13,229 nt of DNA from Lachnospiraceae bacterium. Its GTDB lineage: Bacteria; Bacillota; Clostridia; Lachnospirales; Lachnospiraceae. Below are positions 12,580 to 13,229 of this stretch, in pieces. The notes beneath the pieces were generated by a model, which was not told the DNA's origin, made no database searches, and saw nothing but the letters and a program-made list of their open reading frames with translations. The translations under genes and the position numbers were made by a program. Numbering within the stretch: position 1 is the stretch's first letter; each line of letters starts with the position of its first letter. The stretch spans positions 5,001-18,229 of the forward strand of contig CABJAM010000023.1 of the NCBI GenBank assembly GCA_902363555.1, in the 5' to 3' direction.

Positions 12580-13023
12580 TCACTCCCTGGATAATATTTT
12601 AATGTAATGTATCCCTTCCAGACTTTCAATGTCCTCCATCAGCTCGGAAATATTTCCTGTGGTTGGCAGCACCTCGATACTCAGTGTCAGTGATGCGATG
12701 CCATTGACCGGAATGGCCTGATGGATGGTCAGAATGTTGGCTTTATACCCGGCAATATGGTTGAGGACGTTGGATAACAGCCCCGGCAGATCGTCCAACT
12801 GGAGCATCAGCGTCAGTGTACGCCCCCGCACATTGTCATGGAATGGGAATATGTCGTCTTTATATTTGTAAAAAGAACTGCGGCTGATGCCTGTCATCTC
12901 TGTGGCTTCCTGGACGGTCATAACTTTTTCTGAATCCAGAAGCCGCTTGGCCTCCACAACCTTTAAAAGGACCTCGGGCACCGCTTTCTTTTTGACAACG
13001 TAGTATTTGGTATCCTCTTTCAT
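12580..13023 (-). CDS. pheB: HTH-ACT domain regulatory protein (PheB/UPF0735 family)
   Basis: A 147-residue protein with an N-terminal helix-turn-helix-like region (about 33-56: MTVQEATEMTGISRSSFYKYKD by motif, with a Tyr/Lys-rich recognition helix) and a C-terminal ACT domain (about 69-147; RTLTLMLQLDDLPGLLSNVLN marks its first strand and helix). This is the UPF0735/PheB family, whose members lie beside phenylalanine or threonine genes in Firmicutes. A role as an amino-acid-sensing regulator is likely but not proven. The frame is open upstream to 13218, but that portion is low-complexity Pro/Arg-rich and crosses the promoter; the ATG at 13023 has AGGTGG 5 nt before it. Its position as first gene of the hom unit, overlapping the hom ribosome binding site, suggests it senses the pathway's end product. 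Symbol given by family resemblance. Confidence 0.88.
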   Translation of the reverse strand: MKEDTKYYVVKKKAVPEVLLKVVEAKRLLDSEKVMTVQEATEMTGISRSSFYKYKDDIFPFHDNVRGRTLTLMLQLDDLPGLLSNVLNHIAGYKANILTIHQAIPVNGIASLTLSIEVLPTTGNISELMEDIESLEGIHYIKILSRE

Positions 13024-13034
13024 TTTTACCACCT

Positions 13035-13060
13035 TTTGTTCGTGTAACAAATACAATTGT
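13035..13060 (-). other. Dyads in the pheB-hom leader
   Basis: TTTGTT and AACAAA (13035-13040, 13046-13051) form a 6-bp inverted repeat around a 5-nt centre, and the palindrome ACAATTGT occupies 13053-13060. Both lie between the predicted transcription start and the ribosome binding site. They could be an operator for the neighbouring HTH-ACT protein or a weak mRNA hairpin. No T-box motif is present. Confidence 0.45.
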
Positions 13061-13073
13061 TCTCGTAAGGAAG

Positions 13074-13102
13074 ATAGTACCATATTTACAGAGGAATTGC
13101 AA
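13074..13102 (-). promoter_or_regulatory. Sigma-A-type promoter of the pheB-hom unit
   Basis: On the minus strand TTGCAA (13102-13097) and TACTAT (13079-13074) are separated by 17 bp, with TGG before the -10. Start of transcription is expected near 13067, about 45 nt before the HTH-ACT ATG. Confidence 0.75.
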
Positions 13103-13229
13103 CTGTTTTTTCTTTTTGTTGTGGGGGCAAGTTCGTGAATGGGTTCAGATAACGCTGCGGGGTAGGGGCGCTTGGGCTGGCGGCGCGGGGATGTCGGGCG
13201 GGGGCTTGGGGGCTGCAAATGGCGCTGGG
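13103..13229. other. Gene-free, strongly G-rich right edge with a G-quadruplex-type motif
   Basis: I see no gene here. The plus strand from about 13156 is markedly G-rich, and 13187-13212 fits the G-quadruplex pattern (four runs of at least three G separated by loops of 5, 1 and 3 bases). Composition differs sharply from the A+T-rich promoter just to its left. It may be the end of an upstream unit, a non-coding spacer, or a contig-end artefact. Confidence 0.55.

Noticed and set aside
13024..13218. N-terminal extension of the HTH-ACT protein upstream of 13023
   Set aside because: It is Pro/Arg-rich low-complexity sequence, overlaps a good promoter, and the 147-residue form from 13023 matches the family and has a ribosome binding site.
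1..13229. A mobile element, defence island or other novel multi-gene system
   Set aside because: Every substantial gene belongs to a recognised chromosomal family; no transposase, integrase, terminal repeats, att sites or toxin-antitoxin pair were seen.

Overview
The window reads as chromosomal DNA of an anaerobic, low-to-mid G+C Firmicute of the class Clostridia (order Eubacteriales, plausibly Lachnospiraceae or Eubacteriaceae). The evidence is the gene families, purine-rich AGGAGG-type ribosome binding sites, sigma-A-like promoters with 17-bp spacers, intrinsic terminators, and a canonical FMN riboswitch ahead of an ECF riboflavin S-component. Family assignment is by recognition of motifs, not by search. 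Every gene I accept lies on the minus strand, so transcription runs from high to low coordinates. The window is dense, ordinary housekeeping chromosome; I see no transposase, phage gene, tRNA, rRNA or CRISPR array.

Region A (about 13.1 to 8.8 kb) is an aspartate-family amino-acid cluster. A good promoter at about 13.1 kb drives a PheB-like HTH-ACT protein, then homoserine dehydrogenase (hom), a phosphoglycerate-mutase-like phosphotransferase, and aspartokinase (lysC). The mutase-like gene sits where homoserine kinase is expected, so the neighbourhood supports a role in homoserine phosphorylation for threonine synthesis. A strong terminator-like hairpin separates hom from that gene, and I see no convincing new promoter after it.

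Region B (about 8.8 to 5.2 kb) holds an unusual 36-bp tandem repeat, a consensus promoter, a small DUF4190 membrane protein followed by a terminator, an Lgt-family protein with altered catalytic-motif residues, and the RNA-binding protein Tex.

Region C (about 5.2 to 4.0 kb) is a riboflavin uptake unit: promoter, FMN riboswitch with attenuator hairpin, a further structured GC-rich leader, and ribU. It ends in a terminator whose DNA also contains the promoter for the next gene.

Region D (about 4.0 kb to the left edge) starts with a YcxB-like membrane protein. It continues into the tRNA t6A-modification cluster tsaE-tsaB-rimI with ATGA overlaps, then a small CxxC/CxxC protein, RNase Z (rnz) and the start of tsaD, which runs off the left edge. 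The genes fit together as translation upkeep: TsaB, TsaE and TsaD form the t6A transferase complex, RimI acetylates a ribosomal protein (or TsaD), and RNase Z matures tRNA 3' ends. Two short duplications sit in the intergenic gaps here, at 1542-1661 and 277-312.

I found no clearly novel multi-gene system. The points most worth a second look are the mutase-like candidate homoserine kinase and the terminator before it, the duplicated hairpin element upstream of the small CxxC gene, the 36-bp tandem repeat resembling the end of the neighbouring gene, the nested terminator/promoter at 3.9 kb, and the two-layer ribU leader.
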